This document shows, one piece after another, positions 51,345 through 60,433 of a stretch of 64,000 nt of DNA. How positions within the stretch are numbered: the first letter of the stretch is position 1; each line of letters opens with the position of its first letter. The DNA is from Phycisphaerae bacterium (lineage in GTDB: Bacteria > Planctomycetota > Phycisphaerae > UBA1845 > JAFGLZ01), in contig JAFGLZ010000132.1 of NCBI GenBank assembly GCA_016927755.1, forward strand, positions 103,174-167,173, written 5' to 3'. The notes beneath the pieces were generated by a model, which was not told where the DNA came from, made no database searches, and worked only from the letters and a program-made list of their open reading frames with translations. The position numbers were made by a program, and so were the translations under genes.

Positions 51345-54300
51345 ATGGTCATCGAAATGCTGACATTACTGGCACTCGTTCAGAGCTCCGCGGCGGAGGA
51401 CCGTCGCGAGCGACCGGCGCCCACCGAATCGGTCGCCGAGGTCAGCCCGGACCTGAACAGGCAGATCGACGAGCTCGTCAAGCAGGTCGTCAGCCAGACC
51501 CGCCCGGTCGAGAAAGGCGCCAAGAAGGCGACCTCACGCCCGGCAACCCCGACGCGAGCCAAGGCAGACGCCCGAACCAAGGCCGACGCACGAGCAAAAA
51601 CCGACGCCCCAGCCAAAGCCACTTCCAGGCCCGCGCCGGTCAAGACCACGAAACAACCCGCCGCAAAGACCACCAAGGTCGCCGAGCGGCCCGCGTCGAA
51701 GAGAACTCCGCGAACGCTGCGGACAAGATCCGAACCGCCCGCCGCGCCGCCCGTCAGGGCGGCCGCTCAGCCCAAGACCAAGCCGCCGGTCGTTCCGGCC
51801 AAAGCGGCACAGCGAAAGGTCCCCGCCCGTCCCTCGACGCAGCAAGCCATGCGAATGCTCGACGAGCTGCCCGAGCTGACGCAGCTTCGAGGACGCGTCG
51901 AAGTGATCCCCACGGGGCCCGGCACGATCGCCATCCAAGGCGACGAGGAGGCCGTCGCCGCCCTCGAAGAGATCATCCGAATCCTCGACGCCACCGAGGT
52001 CCCCCTCAAGCTCGAGATCCACCAGCTCAAGAACGCCAGGGCCACGCAATTGGCCCCGACGTTGTCTCAGCTCCTCCGTCAAGCCCTCAGCGTGCCGGGC
52101 CGGCGGGCCAAGCCGTCCGACGAGATCGTGATCCTGCCGGACGCCCGCAGCAACTCGCTCCTCATCGGGGCCGTCCCCGAGCGCATGGGCGAGATCAAGA
52201 CCATCATCGAGCAGCTCGACTCTCAACCCTTGATCGGCCCCGTGGCCTTCAAGACGTTCGTCCTGAAGCACATGAGGGCCAGCGAGGCCAGCGAGCTCCT
52301 CCAACAGATGATCCAGCGGCTCCAGGCCCAGCGCGGCGTGCCGGGCGAAGCGATTACCATCGTCCCCGACGATCGAACCAACACCCTGATCGTCACCGCG
52401 CCGGAGGCGGACTTCAAGCACGTCGGCGAGATGATCGACATGATCGACATCGAGCCCGCCTTTGCCACGGCCAAGATGATCCACATCCCCCTAATGAACG
52501 CTGACGCCGACGCGCTCGAGACCGTACTCAACGAGCTGGTCAACCAGCGGATGGGCGGCCGTCGCGGTCAGGCGGTCGCCGAGCAGATCCGCCGCCTCCA
52601 GCTACGGACCAAGAGCGGCAAGGACCTGCCCGAGCTCGACCTGGAAAAGCCCATCAAGGTCACCGCCGACACCGGCACCAACAGCCTGCTCATCGGCAGC
52701 ACCGAGCAGAACCTCAAGGCCATGGAAGAGATCGTCAAGCTCTTCGACGCCGTGCCCGTCAGCAAGGCCGTCGTGGTCCGGATCTTCCCGCTAAAGGACG
52801 CCGACGCCCAGGACCTGGCCAAGATGATCCAGACGATCTTCACCGAGGGCAAAGCGCTCTCGGCCGGCCCGGGCGGCAGGCAGCGAGGCCGCGCCGTCGC
52901 CGTGCCCGATAGCATCAGCGGCGAGGCGATGATGTACAACATCGGGCTGGCCGCCGACACGCGGACAAATACGCTGATCGCCTCCGGCCGCGACGAGCAG
53001 GTCGCCTTCGTCCAGGAGATGGTCGACCACCTGGACAAGCCGGGCCTGGCCTCCCGCTGGCCCATCAAGCTGCATCCCCTCGAGCACGCCGACGCCCAGC
53101 GCCTCTCGACGGTCCTCCAGCGCCTCATGACCGAGCGCCAGCAGACGCTCCAGAAGATGGGCATGGGTAAGACCGGCGCCGAGCGCGAAAACGTGCTCAT
53201 CATGGCCGACATCCGCAGCAATTCGCTGATCATCCTGGGCCGTGACGAGAACTTCCAGGAGGTCGTCGAGCTGGCCAAGAAGCTGGACACGGCCCAGGAC
53301 ATCGCCGGCGACGTCCGAATGATCCACCTGGACAAGACGCAGGCCAACGTCATCCAGCCCAAGATCGAGCAGCTCTGGCAGCGCCGCTCGCAACTCCTCC
53401 AGCAGGGCGGCGGCGTTCGCGACACCCCCGTCATCGTGTCCGATGAGCGGAGCAACTCCCTGATCGTCGCCAGCAGCAAGGAGGACTTCGAGGCCATCCA
53501 GACCCTCGTCAAGCGGCTGGAAGAGGCCCCCCTGACGCCGATCGCCGACATACGAATCATCCGGCTGGAGAACAGCGACTCGAGCGTGCTGGCCCCGACG
53601 CTCAGACAACTATTCGACGAGCGGATGCGGATGCGCCAGACGCCCGGCGCCCGACCGATCCCCTCAGACCAGGTGGCCATCTTCCCGGACCCCGTCGTCA
53701 ACGCACTGCTCGTGGCCTCCAGTCAGGAAAACTTCGACACCATGATGGAGCTGATCAAGAAGCTCGACGTCGAAATGCCCCTCGAGGGCGTCGTCCGCTT
53801 CTTCAAGCTCAATCACGCCGACGTCACCCGCGTCTCCGACATGCTCGAACGGATGTTCAAGGCGGGGCTCTACAAGCCCGGCACGTTGGGCAAGGAGTCG
53901 GCGGTGTCCAAGGCTCGCGACAAGGTCGTCATCGAGCCGGACATGCGAAGCAACTCGCTGATCGTCTCGGCCAGCAAGGAGAACTACTCCATCATCGAGA
54001 AGCTGATCAAGGAGGTCGACGTCAAGGACGCGCCCTTCATGGAGGGCAACGTCCAGCTCTTCAAGGTCAAGTACGCCGACGTGGTCAAACTGAGCAACAT
54101 GATGCAGGAGGTCCTCCGCGGCATCCAGACCTTCCGTCAGAAGGCCGGGCCCGAGCTCCCGGTGACCATCATTCCGGACGAGGCCACCAAGACGCTGGTC
54201 ATCTCGGGTTCCCGGGACGTCCTGTCACAAGCCGGTTCGCTCCTCGAACAGCTCGACGTCGAGTCCGACACGCCGAGCCGCGACATCATCCCCTATCCGC

Positions 54301-56708
54301 TAAAGTTCTCCTCGGCGGCCAAGGTGGCCGACATCCTGACCGACCTCTTCCAAGAGAAGCGTCGTAGCGGCGGTCGCGGGGTGACGCAGGGCACCGAGCC
54401 GTTCGTCCGCGCCGACGACACCGCCAACATCCTGATCGTCTCGGCCAGCAAGGAGGATCACAAGGTCGTCGAGAGCCTCCTCAAGCACATCGACGTCAAG
54501 AGCGAGGCCTCGCAGCGGATGGAGGTCTTCCCGCTCGAGAAGGCCCAGGCCGAGGAGCTCCAGCAGGTCATCGAGGACCTCTACTCCCAGCAGCAGACCG
54601 CTCGAGGCCGCGGCGGACGAGGCGCCGGCCCCGGCGTCTCGCTCAGCACCGATCCGCAGACCAACTCGTTGATCGTCTGGGCCCCGCCCAGCGAGATGGA
54701 AGACATCGCCAAGCTGGTCAAGCAGCTCGACACGACGAACCCCAAGGACGAGACCCGCGTGCGGATCTTCCGCCTCAAGCAGGCCGACGCCGAGGACCTG
54801 GCCAAGGTCCTCACGAACATCCTCACGGGCAGAGGGGCTCAAGGCGGCGGCTCCCGTCGGGGCGGCGGCGCCGACTCCGTGCTGATCTCCTATGGCGCCA
54901 AGGACCCGCAGACCGGCGAGGAGACCATCCGGAAGCTCCTCCGGCGAAACGTCCAGATCGTCCCCGAGAAGTTGACCAACTCGCTGCTCGTGCGAGCCGA
55001 GCCGGATAGCCTGGCCATGCTGGCCGAGCTGATCGAGTCCATCGACAGCATTCCGCCCCGAGAAGTGGACGTCCAGGTGTTCCACCTCGTCAACGCCGAC
55101 GCGTCCGAGATGGTCAAGGTCCTCGAGAAGCTCTTCAAGGTCGGCGAGAGCCAGCGCCGCGGCCGCAGTACGACGGGCGAGGAGGAGACCGTCCTCACGC
55201 TCGCCTCCGCCGGCGTGGCGGGCGGCCTCGGGGCCGAAGGCGGCCCCGCGGGTCGACAGCTCCTGAGCTTCACCCCCGATACCCGGACGAACTCCGTGAT
55301 CGCCGCCGGCACCGAGGAGTACCTCCTCATCGCCGCCAAGCTGGTCCGACAGCTCGACGAGCAAGAGATCGAGGATCGCACGAACATGGTCTACCAGGTC
55401 AAGTTCGCCGAGGCGAAGGACCTGGAGTCGGCCCTGAAGTCCCATTTCAAGAACATCAGCGACCTCTACAAGGAGCTCGGCGACGAGGAGGCCAAGCTCC
55501 GCCAGATCGAGCGAGAGGTCTCCGTCGTGGCCGACGAGAAGTCGGGCAGCCTGCTCGTCTCGGCCAGCCCGCGATATGAGTCCCAGGTCATGAAGATGAT
55601 CGCCGACCTCGACCGGCCGCCGGCCCAGGTGATGGTCCAGGTCCTCATCGCAGAGGTCACCCTCGACGATCGCGTCGAGATGGGGCTGGAGTTCGCCGTC
55701 CAGGACCTCCTCTTCAGCGAGACGGCCTACGTCGGCAACAACAACACCATCAAGGCGCCCAACGGAAACTACGACTTCGTCGTCGGAACCGACCTCGGCG
55801 CCGCCGGTTCAACCCTCGGCGGCTTCAGCTTTACGATTACCGGCGAGGACTTCAACTTCCTCCTCAGGGCCCTGCAGATCGAAGGACGCCTCGAGGTCCT
55901 GAGCCGGCCGCAGATCATGGCCGAAGACAACCAGAAGGCCTCGATCTCAATCGGCCAGGAGGTGCCCTTCGTCCAGGGCAGCACCGTTACCAGCGGCGGG
56001 AACATACAGACGCAAGTCTCGTACGAGAAGGTCGGTATCATCCTCGACGTGACCCCGCGGATCAATCCGGACGGGTACGTCAGTCTGGACGTCGCGCCCG
56101 AGATTTCCGCCATCACCGACTCGAGCGTGCAGGTCTCGGCGGGCGTCTTCGCGCCCATCTTCAACAAGCGCGAGGCCGAGACGAGCGTCACCGTCAAGGA
56201 CGGCGAGACGGTCGTCATCGGCGGCTTGATCACCACCGAAAACGAACATCGCGAGAGCAAACTGCCCATCATCGGCGACATCCCTGGTCTCGGTAACCTC
56301 TTCCGTACGACCGTCAGCTCGAAGACGAAGACCGAGCTGCTCATCGTGCTCACCCCCGTCGTGGTCAAGAACGAGAGGGAAGCGCGGGCCCTGTCCGAGG
56401 AGGAGCGGGACAAGATCGATCTGCTGCCGTACGAGATCAAGACGAGCCCGCTCATGGAGAAGCTGAAAGTCGCTCCCGAGGATATGCCGCTGGCCCCGCG
56501 GCAGTTCGAGCAGGAGGTGGTGCCCGCCGAACCGACTGGCCCCGCCGCCGAGAGGCCGGTTCGAAGCGGCTACGGACCCGCCAAGCCGGGCTACGGACCC
56601 GCTCGCCCCAAGCTGATCAGCCAGCGGGAGTCACCGCCGCCGGCCACCCCAGGCAAGCCGATGGTCGGCCCCGACAGCTTCGAGCACTACCTCCAGCAGC
56701 GGCGATAG
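51345..56708 (+). CDS. Extended type II secretin (GspD-like) with about 14 N-domains
   Basis: 1787 residues, far longer than the usual 650-750 of GspD. A short hydrophobic start without basic residues (MVIEMLTLLALVQSSA) may be an atypical export signal. A Pro/Ala/Lys/Thr linker runs to about residue 180, then a back half of an N-domain (51888-52010), then 14 complete N-units (from LEIHQLKNARATQLAP) to about 1425. The pore follows, with VMVQVLIAEVTLDDRVEMG, LEVLSRPQIMAEDNQ, VGIILDVTPRINPDGYVSL, VTVKDGETVVIGGLI and LPIIGDIPGLGNLF. The end carries a YGPAKPGYGPARP-type stretch. It would form the outer-membrane channel of the machine encoded upstream. No N0 domain was seen; the giant upstream protein has one. 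Confidence 0.93.
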   Translation: MVIEMLTLLALVQSSAAEDRRERPAPTESVAEVSPDLNRQIDELVKQVVSQTRPVEKGAKKATSRPATPTRAKADARTKADARAKTDAPAKATSRPAPVKTTKQPAAKTTKVAERPASKRTPRTLRTRSEPPAAPPVRAAAQPKTKPPVVPAKAAQRKVPARPSTQQAMRMLDELPELTQLRGRVEVIPTGPGTIAIQGDEEAVAALEEIIRILDATEVPLKLEIHQLKNARATQLAPTLSQLLRQALSVPGRRAKPSDEIVILPDARSNSLLIGAVPERMGEIKTIIEQLDSQPLIGPVAFKTFVLKHMRASEASELLQQMIQRLQAQRGVPGEAITIVPDDRTNTLIVTAPEADFKHVGEMIDMIDIEPAFATAKMIHIPLMNADADALETVLNELVNQRMGGRRGQAVAEQIRRLQLRTKSGKDLPELDLEKPIKVTADTGTNSLLIGSTEQNLKAMEEIVKLFDAVPVSKAVVVRIFPLKDADAQDLAKMIQTIFTEGKALSAGPGGRQRGRAVAVPDSISGEAMMYNIGLAADTRTNTLIASGRDEQVAFVQEMVDHLDKPGLASRWPIKLHPLEHADAQRLSTVLQRLMTERQQTLQKMGMGKTGAERENVLIMADIRSNSLIILGRDENFQEVVELAKKLDTAQDIAGDVRMIHLDKTQANVIQPKIEQLWQRRSQLLQQGGGVRDTPVIVSDERSNSLIVASSKEDFEAIQTLVKRLEEAPLTPIADIRIIRLENSDSSVLAPTLRQLFDERMRMRQTPGARPIPSDQVAIFPDPVVNALLVASSQENFDTMMELIKKLDVEMPLEGVVRFFKLNHADVTRVSDMLERMFKAGLYKPGTLGKESAVSKARDKVVIEPDMRSNSLIVSASKENYSIIEKLIKEVDVKDAPFMEGNVQLFKVKYADVVKLSNMMQEVLRGIQTFRQKAGPELPVTIIPDEATKTLVISGSRDVLSQAGSLLEQLDVESDTPSRDIIPYPLKFSSAAKVADILTDLFQEKRRSGGRGVTQGTEPFVRADDTANILIVSASKEDHKVVESLLKHIDVKSEASQRMEVFPLEKAQAEELQQVIEDLYSQQQTARGRGGRGAGPGVSLSTDPQTNSLIVWAPPSEMEDIAKLVKQLDTTNPKDETRVRIFRLKQADAEDLAKVLTNILTGRGAQGGGSRRGGGADSVLISYGAKDPQTGEETIRKLLRRNVQIVPEKLTNSLLVRAEPDSLAMLAELIESIDSIPPREVDVQVFHLVNADASEMVKVLEKLFKVGESQRRGRSTTGEEETVLTLASAGVAGGLGAEGGPAGRQLLSFTPDTRTNSVIAAGTEEYLLIAAKLVRQLDEQEIEDRTNMVYQVKFAEAKDLESALKSHFKNISDLYKELGDEEAKLRQIEREVSVVADEKSGSLLVSASPRYESQVMKMIADLDRPPAQVMVQVLIAEVTLDDRVEMGLEFAVQDLLFSETAYVGNNNTIKAPNGNYDFVVGTDLGAAGSTLGGFSFTITGEDFNFLLRALQIEGRLEVLSRPQIMAEDNQKASISIGQEVPFVQGSTVTSGGNIQTQVSYEKVGIILDVTPRINPDGYVSLDVAPEISAITDSSVQVSAGVFAPIFNKREAETSVTVKDGETVVIGGLITTENEHRESKLPIIGDIPGLGNLFRTTVSSKTKTELLIVLTPVVVKNEREARALSEEERDKIDLLPYEIKTSPLMEKLKVAPEDMPLAPRQFEQEVVPAEPTGPAAERPVRSGYGPAKPGYGPARPKLISQRESPPPATPGKPMVGPDSFEHYLQQRR
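52011..55620 (+). repeat. N-domain array of the secretin: 14 units
   Basis: Fourteen units averaging about 86 residues, each with a P-D-x-R-x-N-S-L-I-like signature (for example PDARSNSLLIG and PDMRSNSLIVS). The units are more alike one another than those of the giant protein and show no obvious four-class order. Confidence 0.78.
55627..56373 (+). other. Secretin pore domain
   Basis: The C-terminal domain that makes the outer-membrane beta-barrel, including the VPFVQGSTVTSGG gate region, GIILDVTPRIN, and the conserved GDIPGLGNLF near the end. About 250 residues, a normal family length. Confidence 0.92.
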
Positions 56709-56768
56709 TGCCGTTCTCGATCGGGTAGCTTGCCTGCTTCCCGTGCATGCCGGATGCCTGCGGAAGCG
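56706..56768. repeat. Dispersed 3'-end repeat after the secretin gene
   Basis: It begins at the stop codon with TAGTGCCGTT, as after the dehydrogenase gene at 21619. A degenerate GCCTGC hairpin follows (TTGCCTGC and GATGCCTGCGG). Confidence 0.65.
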
Positions 56769-56865
56769 TCTTTGGGGACACGGACCAGGGCAGTCCCTGG
56801 ATCGCGATGTCGGCGCCCTGCCGTCCCCGGGGGGGATCTGAGGGGCACAATAGGAGTCGCTCACC

Positions 56866-57468
56866 ATGTACCCAAGGATCTTCGACGTGCGGATCGGGGC
56901 GGGATGCGGACCTGTCGCGCTGTGGATGGTGGCCCTCGCGGGGCTTCTATCCGGCTGTGACGTGCCCCCGCACGTCCAGCGGACTCGAGACGCGCCCCTC
57001 TTCGACGACATCATCCGCATCCGGGCCTTCATTCGACCGACGCCCTGGCTCAACTTCGACCCGTCCGACCCGAAGAAGATCGACGGAATGGCCGTCAACA
57101 TGTACCTCGAGTCGGCACGGCTGCAGAAGGGCGTCTTCGGCGCGGGCACGATCAAGGTGACGATGTACGAGGACACCGTCGGCGAAAAGGCCGCGACCAC
57201 CACGGCCCCGGGCGCATCGACCAGGGTAACCGGCAAGAAGCTCTTCGAGTGGAACCTCTCCCCCGAACAGGCTATGCCGTATCGCGTTGTCCAGCGCCCG
57301 GAACGCACCTACGTCATGGGCGACGGCTATCAGTTGCGGCTCTCCTGGGGCGACTTGGATTTGTCGAACCGGCAGGTCTGCGTGGTCCTCGAGTACATCC
57401 GAACGGACGGACGGCCCGTCGTGCGCAGCCCCTTCCACCTGCGCATCCCGACGCCGGGACAGCTCTGA
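56866..57468 (+). CDS. Small secretion-linked lipoprotein of unknown function
   Basis: 200 residues. The signal ends LLSGC, a lipobox, near residue 31. AGGAG lies before the ATG. The mature part has RIRAFIRPTPWLNFDP and later YQLRLSWGDLDLS, suggesting a beta-rich domain, but no family was recognised. It is the first gene after the secretin, 157 bases downstream. Small lipoproteins in such positions can act as secretin pilotins, though nothing here proves that. Confidence 0.6.
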   Translation: MYPRIFDVRIGAGCGPVALWMVALAGLLSGCDVPPHVQRTRDAPLFDDIIRIRAFIRPTPWLNFDPSDPKKIDGMAVNMYLESARLQKGVFGAGTIKVTMYEDTVGEKAATTTAPGASTRVTGKKLFEWNLSPEQAMPYRVVQRPERTYVMGDGYQLRLSWGDLDLSNRQVCVVLEYIRTDGRPVVRSPFHLRIPTPGQL

Positions 57469-57609
57469 CGGGGTTCCCTCGGTACACGGACGCCCAGGTG
57501 ATCGGTGGTCTCGCGATTGAGTCGCAATCCGGCCACGCCCGTTCGAACCCGTCGCCTCATCCGAGCCGGATCGCACGCGATCTCGATCGACTTCTAGAGG
57601 AGGCAGCTA

Positions 57610-58617
57610 GTGCAGCGGACGCTCGCAAAGTACGGAACGGGCATTCAAAGCGGTCAAATCAACCCCCTCATCAACTGGGACGGCCGGCAAAGCGGGATCC
57701 TCTTCGATCCTACCGACGAGGCCACGCCCCTCGAGACAATGACGTTCGGTGCCTATCGGCTCGAGAACGGCCCGTTCACCATCGAAACGGGCCAGGATGA
57801 ATACGCCCTCGTGCCCGTCGACGGCGCGTTCGAGGTGACCGTAGGGCGGCAGACGTTCTCAGGCCGCCGGGAGGGCGGACCGTTCGCCTCGCTCCCGGAG
57901 GCGTCCAATGCCTCGTGTGTGTACGTCCCGGCGGGCGAGGCCTTCACCCTGTCAGGTGCCGGCGAGATGGTCTTGTTCGCCGCTCCCGCTCGGGCCAGCA
58001 AGCCCGCGGTGTACGTCGCACAGGGCGATCGGCCTAACCTGCGCCGTGGAACCGCCACGTGGCATCGCGACGTCATCACCCTGTTCACCCCCCAGGATAT
58101 CACGACGAACCTCGTCGGCGGAGAAACCTACAGCCCGCCGTCCCTGTGGTCGGGCACGCCCTTGCACGTCCACGACAAAGACGACTCAGGTAGCGGCCAG
58201 TCCGACCACGAGGAGGTCTATTACCACCTGGCTCGGGTGACCGACGGCGACTGGGGCGCCTACGGCGTGCAGATGCTCTTTGACAACGAGGGGTTGGACA
58301 AGGCCTATCGCATCGGCAACCGCAGCGCATTCGCGATCCCTGGCGCAGCGCATCCCGTCGTCGCCGGGCCAATGAGCGACATGCTCTACGTCTGGGCCCT
58401 GGCTGGCCCGAGCGACGAGCTGGCGATGATGGACGTCCCCGAGTTCGCCTACCTCAAGGAGGCGCAGGAGATCATCGACCGCTTCGACGCCCAGCGCGGG
58501 TTGAGCCGGATCGCGCGAGCCGATTTCGATCAGGCCGCGGATGCCAAAGGACTGTCCGTCGAACAGCGCAAGATCGTCGAACTGCACCTCCGTGAGCGAG
58601 GTTACGATATCGGCTGA
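57610..58617 (+). CDS. IolB/KduI-like cupin isomerase
   Basis: 335 residues from GTG 57610, right after GAGGAGGCAGCTA. Two cupin halves are visible. The metal-ligand pattern of 5-deoxyglucuronate isomerases is seen: LHVHDKDD, HEEVYYHLAR and GAAHPVVAGP, with YVWALAGP at the end. It would isomerise a deoxy-uronate or 5-deoxyglucuronate, an inositol-degradation step. The protein is longer than typical IolB (about 270) because of a C-terminal helical extension (about 285-335). No other inositol genes are nearby, so the substrate is uncertain. Confidence 0.7.
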   Translation: MQRTLAKYGTGIQSGQINPLINWDGRQSGILFDPTDEATPLETMTFGAYRLENGPFTIETGQDEYALVPVDGAFEVTVGRQTFSGRREGGPFASLPEASNASCVYVPAGEAFTLSGAGEMVLFAAPARASKPAVYVAQGDRPNLRRGTATWHRDVITLFTPQDITTNLVGGETYSPPSLWSGTPLHVHDKDDSGSGQSDHEEVYYHLARVTDGDWGAYGVQMLFDNEGLDKAYRIGNRSAFAIPGAAHPVVAGPMSDMLYVWALAGPSDELAMMDVPEFAYLKEAQEIIDRFDAQRGLSRIARADFDQAADAKGLSVEQRKIVELHLRERGYDIG

Positions 58618-58643
58618 TTCGCCGAGACGGTGGGTCGACACGC

Positions 58644-59399
58644 ATGCACTCGAACCGGCATCGAGTTATCCCCTTCCTTGGCTGCGCCGCCGTCCGCGCG
58701 ACGGCGATCGCGGCGATGGCGGGCCTGTGCCTGCTCCTCGGATGTGAGCGAGGCCCGTCTTCGAATTCCGAACACGGCGACCAGGCCGCGCTCGACTCGC
58801 CCTTGGGCGTCGCCACCGCGCTTCGAACGTGGCACCGCCAGGGGCGCTACCGGGAGCTCGATGAATACGTCGTCACCGATCAGCGGGCGTTGATGGTGGA
58901 CACGCTCATGGCGCTGAGCCGGATGCTCCAGGCGAACGACCGCGCGCAGAGGCTACTCGTCGCTCATCACGGCGAAATGCTCGCCGCCGATTTCGACCTC
59001 AGTCTGCTTGCCGATCATCTGGGGCTCTTCAGTCGAAACGTCGAGTTCTGCAGCGAACGCATCGACGGGGACCGGGCGATCGTCTCGGCCCAGGTGGCCG
59101 GTCGCGTGCCACTCGAGGAGTATCGATTCCTGAGGCAGCAGGGCCGTTGGGTCTACGCGCCGGCTTCCCCCATGCCCTCCCTCCCGGATCTCATCCGGCA
59201 GCTTGCCGTCGGCTTGGAGCTGTTCGCCGGCGCGATCGAAAACCAGTCGCTGTCGCCCAAACAGGTGCACAGCGAGTTCAAGCATCGCGTTGTGACCCGA
59301 GTCAAGCGCATCCGCTCGGCGCTCAACATGGAGGGTGCAGCGCCCGCGCCGGCGTCCCAGCCGCCGGCGAGCCGGCCCGCCTCCCGACCGGCCCCCTAG
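58644..59399 (+). CDS. Lipoprotein of unknown function
   Basis: 251 residues. The lipobox is LCLLLGC near residue 34; the mature part begins CERGPSSNSEHGD. An alpha-rich middle has LRTWHRQGRYRELDEYV, and the end is a Pro/Ala/Ser-rich stretch (SQPPASRPASRPAP). No known family. It follows the isomerase gene by 26 bases and converges on lpxA 26 bases later. Confidence 0.6.
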   Translation: MHSNRHRVIPFLGCAAVRATAIAAMAGLCLLLGCERGPSSNSEHGDQAALDSPLGVATALRTWHRQGRYRELDEYVVTDQRALMVDTLMALSRMLQANDRAQRLLVAHHGEMLAADFDLSLLADHLGLFSRNVEFCSERIDGDRAIVSAQVAGRVPLEEYRFLRQQGRWVYAPASPMPSLPDLIRQLAVGLELFAGAIENQSLSPKQVHSEFKHRVVTRVKRIRSALNMEGAAPAPASQPPASRPASRPAP

Positions 59400-59425
59400 C
59401 CGAGCAAGAAGGGGGTCGCCCGTCT

Positions 59426-60274
59426 CTACGTCTCCATATCGCCCGCATCGTCGCCGCCGTCCGGAAGCTCGAACGCGCGTCCGCCCGAGCACTCCTTCTG
59501 CCGCGGACCACAGGTGAAGCCGCGCTTACTCTCGGATCGAACGAACTCCAGGATCCGGCGCCCCACGTCCGTGCTCACCACGCCGGCCAGGGCCTCGACG
59601 GCCTTGCGGAACGTCGTGCCCGATCGGTAGAGGACGCGATACGCGTTCTTCGCGTCGCCGATCTGGTCGGCTTCGAACCCGCTTCGTCGCATGCCGATCG
59701 CGTTGATGCCGATGCATTCCCCCTCGCGGAGGCACGTGAAGAAGGGGGGCACGTCCATCCCGATCCGGCTCAGGCCCCCGATCATGCAGTACTCGCCGAT
59801 ACGAACGAACTGATGGATCACGGTGTAGCCGCTCACGATCGCGTTCCGCCCGATCTCGACGTGCCCGCTCGCCGCCGCCATGTTGTAGAACTTGACCCCG
59901 TCGGCCAGCACGCAGTTGTGCCCGATGTGTGAATAGCCCATGATGAAGCAGCCCTTGCCGATCACCGTCGACGATTCGGGCTGCGTGCCCCGGTGGACGC
60001 TGCTGAACTCGCGGATGATCGTGCCGTCGCCGACCTCGCAGTAGCTCCGGCAGTCCTCGAAATGGAAGTCCTGCGGCAGATGCCCCACGACGGCCCCCGG
60101 ATGGATCTCGCACTTCGCGCCGATCGTCGTCCATCCGGAGATATAGGCGTTGGCATAGATGCGAGTGTTTGCCCCGATCCTGACGGGGCCCTCGATGACG
60201 GCGTGCGGGCCGACCTCGACCGTCGAGTCGAGCTCGGCCTTGGCGTCGATCACCGCGGCGGGATGAATGGCCAT
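59426..60274 (-). CDS. lpxA: UDP-N-acetylglucosamine O-acyltransferase LpxA
   Basis: 282 residues from ATG 60274, preferred over TTG 60289 because GGAG precedes it. Left-handed beta-helix hexapeptide repeats run from about 10 to 190, with the catalytic histidine region GYSHIGHNC and conserved GHLPQDFHFE and GINAIGMRRSGF. The enzyme adds the first acyl chain to UDP-GlcNAc in lipid A synthesis in the cytoplasm. It is a lone gene here, not next to lpxB or fabZ. A good promoter lies 40-67 bases upstream. The tail (last 25 residues) is extra and Gly/Asp-rich. Confidence 0.93.
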   Translation of the reverse strand: MAIHPAAVIDAKAELDSTVEVGPHAVIEGPVRIGANTRIYANAYISGWTTIGAKCEIHPGAVVGHLPQDFHFEDCRSYCEVGDGTIIREFSSVHRGTQPESSTVIGKGCFIMGYSHIGHNCVLADGVKFYNMAAASGHVEIGRNAIVSGYTVIHQFVRIGEYCMIGGLSRIGMDVPPFFTCLREGECIGINAIGMRRSGFEADQIGDAKNAYRVLYRSGTTFRKAVEALAGVVSTDVGRRILEFVRSESKRGFTCGPRQKECSGGRAFELPDGGDDAGDMET

Positions 60275-60313
60275 GATCTGCTTCTCCAACCAAATCTCGG
60301 CACAGACACGCCT

Positions 60314-60341
60314 ATTCTAGCGAATCGCCCCGCCGCCACAA
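60314..60341 (-). promoter_or_regulatory. Candidate sigma-70 promoter of lpxA
   Basis: On the minus strand TTGTGG (60341-60336) and TAGAAT (60319-60314) are separated by 16 bases, 40 bases before the lpxA ATG. Confidence 0.4.
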
Positions 60342-60433
60342 CGGCGCCGAAACGCCGGAGGTCTTGGGGGCTTGGGGAATGCGGGTGCGCACATAGAGCA
60401 ATGGGCACAAACATAGGGGGCGGCGGGTGGCAT

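Noticed and set aside
51239..52504. A 421-codon plus-strand frame overlapping the secretin start
   Set aside because: It is an Arg/Gly/Pro-rich shadow of the secretin linker and shows no domain.
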